NCBI GenBank assembly: GCA_016125555.1
Contig: WGLN01000001.1
Span: 1 to 64,000 of the forward strand
Direction of reading: 5' to 3'
Source of the DNA: Porphyrobacter sp.
GTDB taxonomy: Bacteria > Pseudomonadota > Alphaproteobacteria > Sphingomonadales > Sphingomonadaceae
DNA: 64,000 bases
The translations under genes were made by a program, and so were the position numbers. The notes under the pieces are model-generated. The model saw nothing but the letters and a program-made list of their open reading frames with translations, searched no databases and was not told the origin of the DNA. Shown in pieces: positions 63,067 to 64,000 of this stretch. Position 1 is the stretch's first letter. Every line of letters begins with the position of its first letter.

Positions 63067-64000
63067 CTAGAAGCCCGCCGGCGCCGGATCGACCGCGACC
63101 ACCTCGCCGCCGCGCACCGCACGCACCTCGAGCGCGCGTTCGGCGATGCCGCTGCGCAGGAAGCGGAACGGCCCGTCGACCCCGAGAAAGCCGCCGCGGT
63201 CGTAAAGCTGGTTCTTGGGGAAGGGTGTGCCGACCTTCCAGTCGCGCGCCACGCGCAGGGTCAGCAGCACCGCATCATAGCCGAGTGTGGCGACGCGGTA
63301 GGGCTTGCTGCCGAAGCGCGCCTCGTAACTGTCGGCGAACCGCTTGAACCGCTTGTCGGACACCGCCGAGAAAATCGCGCCCTCCATCGAGGCGGCGCGG
63401 GTGAGCACGGGTTCGCCGCTCCACAATTCGGTGCCGATGATCTGCGCACGCGGATCGGCGCCCTTCTGCAGCACGTCGCTCGCCTCGATCCCCAGCCGTG
63501 CGCTGTCGGCGATCAGCACGGTGTCGTATCCGCCCGCGGCACGCAGCCGGGCAGCAGCGCTGGCGATGGCGGTGTTCCCGCGCGCGTAATTCTCGCTGCG
63601 CACCAGCGTGCCGCCAAATTCGCTCAGCGCGTTCTTGAGCGCGAAGGAGGAACGCTGGCCGTAATCGCCCTCGGGCAGCAGCGCGGCGAAGCGGCTCGCG
63701 CCGTTTGCGCGGGCATACTCGACGCTGCGGCGGATCGACTGTTCGGGATTGTGACCCATCACGAAGACGTCGCTGCTGGCAACGGTGGTGTCATTGGAGA
63801 ACGCGATCACGGGAACGCCGGCGGATCGGGCGGCGGATTGCACCGCCGGCACGGCATCGCCCATCAGCGGGCCGAGGATCAGCCGGTTGCCATCGGCGAT
63901 CGCCTTGCGCGCCGCACCCGAGATGCCTTCGGAGGTATCGTAGGTGGTGATCCGCAGATTGTCGGCATTGGTGTCGAGCAGCGCCATGGTGGTGGCGTTG
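63067..64000 (-). CDS. Penicillin-binding protein activator, periplasmic-binding-protein fold (partial)
   Basis: The C-terminal 311 residues of a protein whose frame runs off the window. The visible part begins with NATTMALLDTNADNL. It shows the type I periplasmic-binding-protein fold of LpoA/COG3107-like penicillin-binding protein activators: ISGAARKAIADGNRLILGPL, VPVIAFSNDTTVASSDVFVM, RFAALLPEGDYGQRSSFALK, and PYRVATLGYDAVLLTLRVA. It may activate a class A PBP from the periplasm. The N-terminus and any lipobox are outside the window. Confidence 0.8.
   Translation of the reverse strand, partial: NATTMALLDTNADNLRITTYDTSEGISGAARKAIADGNRLILGPLMGDAVPAVQSAARSAGVPVIAFSNDTTVASSDVFVMGHNPEQSIRRSVEYARANGASRFAALLPEGDYGQRSSFALKNALSEFGGTLVRSENYARGNTAIASAAARLRAAGGYDTVLIADSARLGIEASDVLQKGADPRAQIIGTELWSGEPVLTRAASMEGAIFSAVSDKRFKRFADSYEARFGSKPYRVATLGYDAVLLTLRVARDWKVGTPFPKNQLYDRGGFLGVDGPFRFLRSGIAERALEVRAVRGGEVVAVDPAPAGF

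Overview
The window is chromosomal, gene-dense, high-GC (roughly two-thirds G+C) alphaproteobacterial DNA. The gene content fits Sphingomonadales, most likely Erythrobacteraceae (Erythrobacter, Porphyrobacter or Qipengyuania-like): a gatB/yqeY-dnaG-rpoD cluster divergent from carAB, DUF4170, DOMON-like and DUF817 proteins, a RibB fused to a degenerate RibA, and an endonuclease-type MutL. No insertion sequence, integrase, prophage block or CRISPR array is visible. The accessory signal is limited to mosaic stretches inside otherwise housekeeping loci and to compact regulatory modules.

Layout. 1-4.3 kb (minus): rpoD (3' end outside the window), dnaG and a GatB/YqeY protein. 4.4-10.7 kb (plus): carA, a chimeric hypothetical gene, carB, greA and a small membrane protein, ending at a parS-like palindrome (10805-10820). 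10.8-13.7 kb (minus): a GNAT acetyltransferase, DUF4170, and a four-gene envelope operon of Ala/Lys-rich YqjD-like and holin-like membrane proteins. 13.9-18.9 kb: enolase, a MarR-type regulator, a small conserved protein, ribH and HTH-ribBA with an 18-bp operator-like palindrome, and a periplasmic cyclophilin. 18.9-25.0 kb (minus): tRNA-Lys(CTT) and the rod-shape operon mreB-mreC-mreD-mrdA-rodA. 25.2-32.8 kb: mutL, an NPP-type phosphodiesterase, a methyltransferase, DUF1206, ychF, an ArsR/AHSA1 pair, pth and rplY. 33.6-36.5 kb (minus): two TraB/GumN paralogues and a compact XRE operon with a phased operator array. 36.7-42.6 kb (plus): glyQS and ppdK. 42.6-47.3 kb: methyltransferase, comF, hisI, MerR and acyl-CoA dehydrogenase. 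47.3-51.9 kb (minus): an FlbD-like protein, cysK, an MFS transporter, a PilZ protein and tyrS. 52-55.6 kb: DOMON-like, TspO, NamZ-like DUF1343, a small periplasmic protein, DUF817 and a lipoprotein. 56-64 kb: a MoxR/VWA pair interrupted by a chemotaxis receptor, a divergent class A beta-lactamase-like hydrolase, parE and a partial penicillin-binding-protein activator.

How the genes work together. Most are core: transcription and replication initiation, pyrimidine/arginine carbamoyl-phosphate supply, elongasome cell-wall synthesis, riboflavin synthesis, tRNA charging, C3/C4 carbon interconversion, mismatch repair and topoisomerase IV. Several small regulatory units look self-contained: HTH-RibBA with a palindrome over its -10 region; XRE with four helically phased dyads over a near-consensus promoter; ArsR with a dyad overlapping its own start codon; and a LiuR-like MerR with a matching site upstream of an acyl-CoA dehydrogenase.

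Only two stretches longer than 300 bases lack a recognised large gene. 15757-16183 carries a small ORF and two related promoter elements. 44154-44526 carries a densely folded region flanked by terminator-like hairpins, possibly an unassigned RNA.
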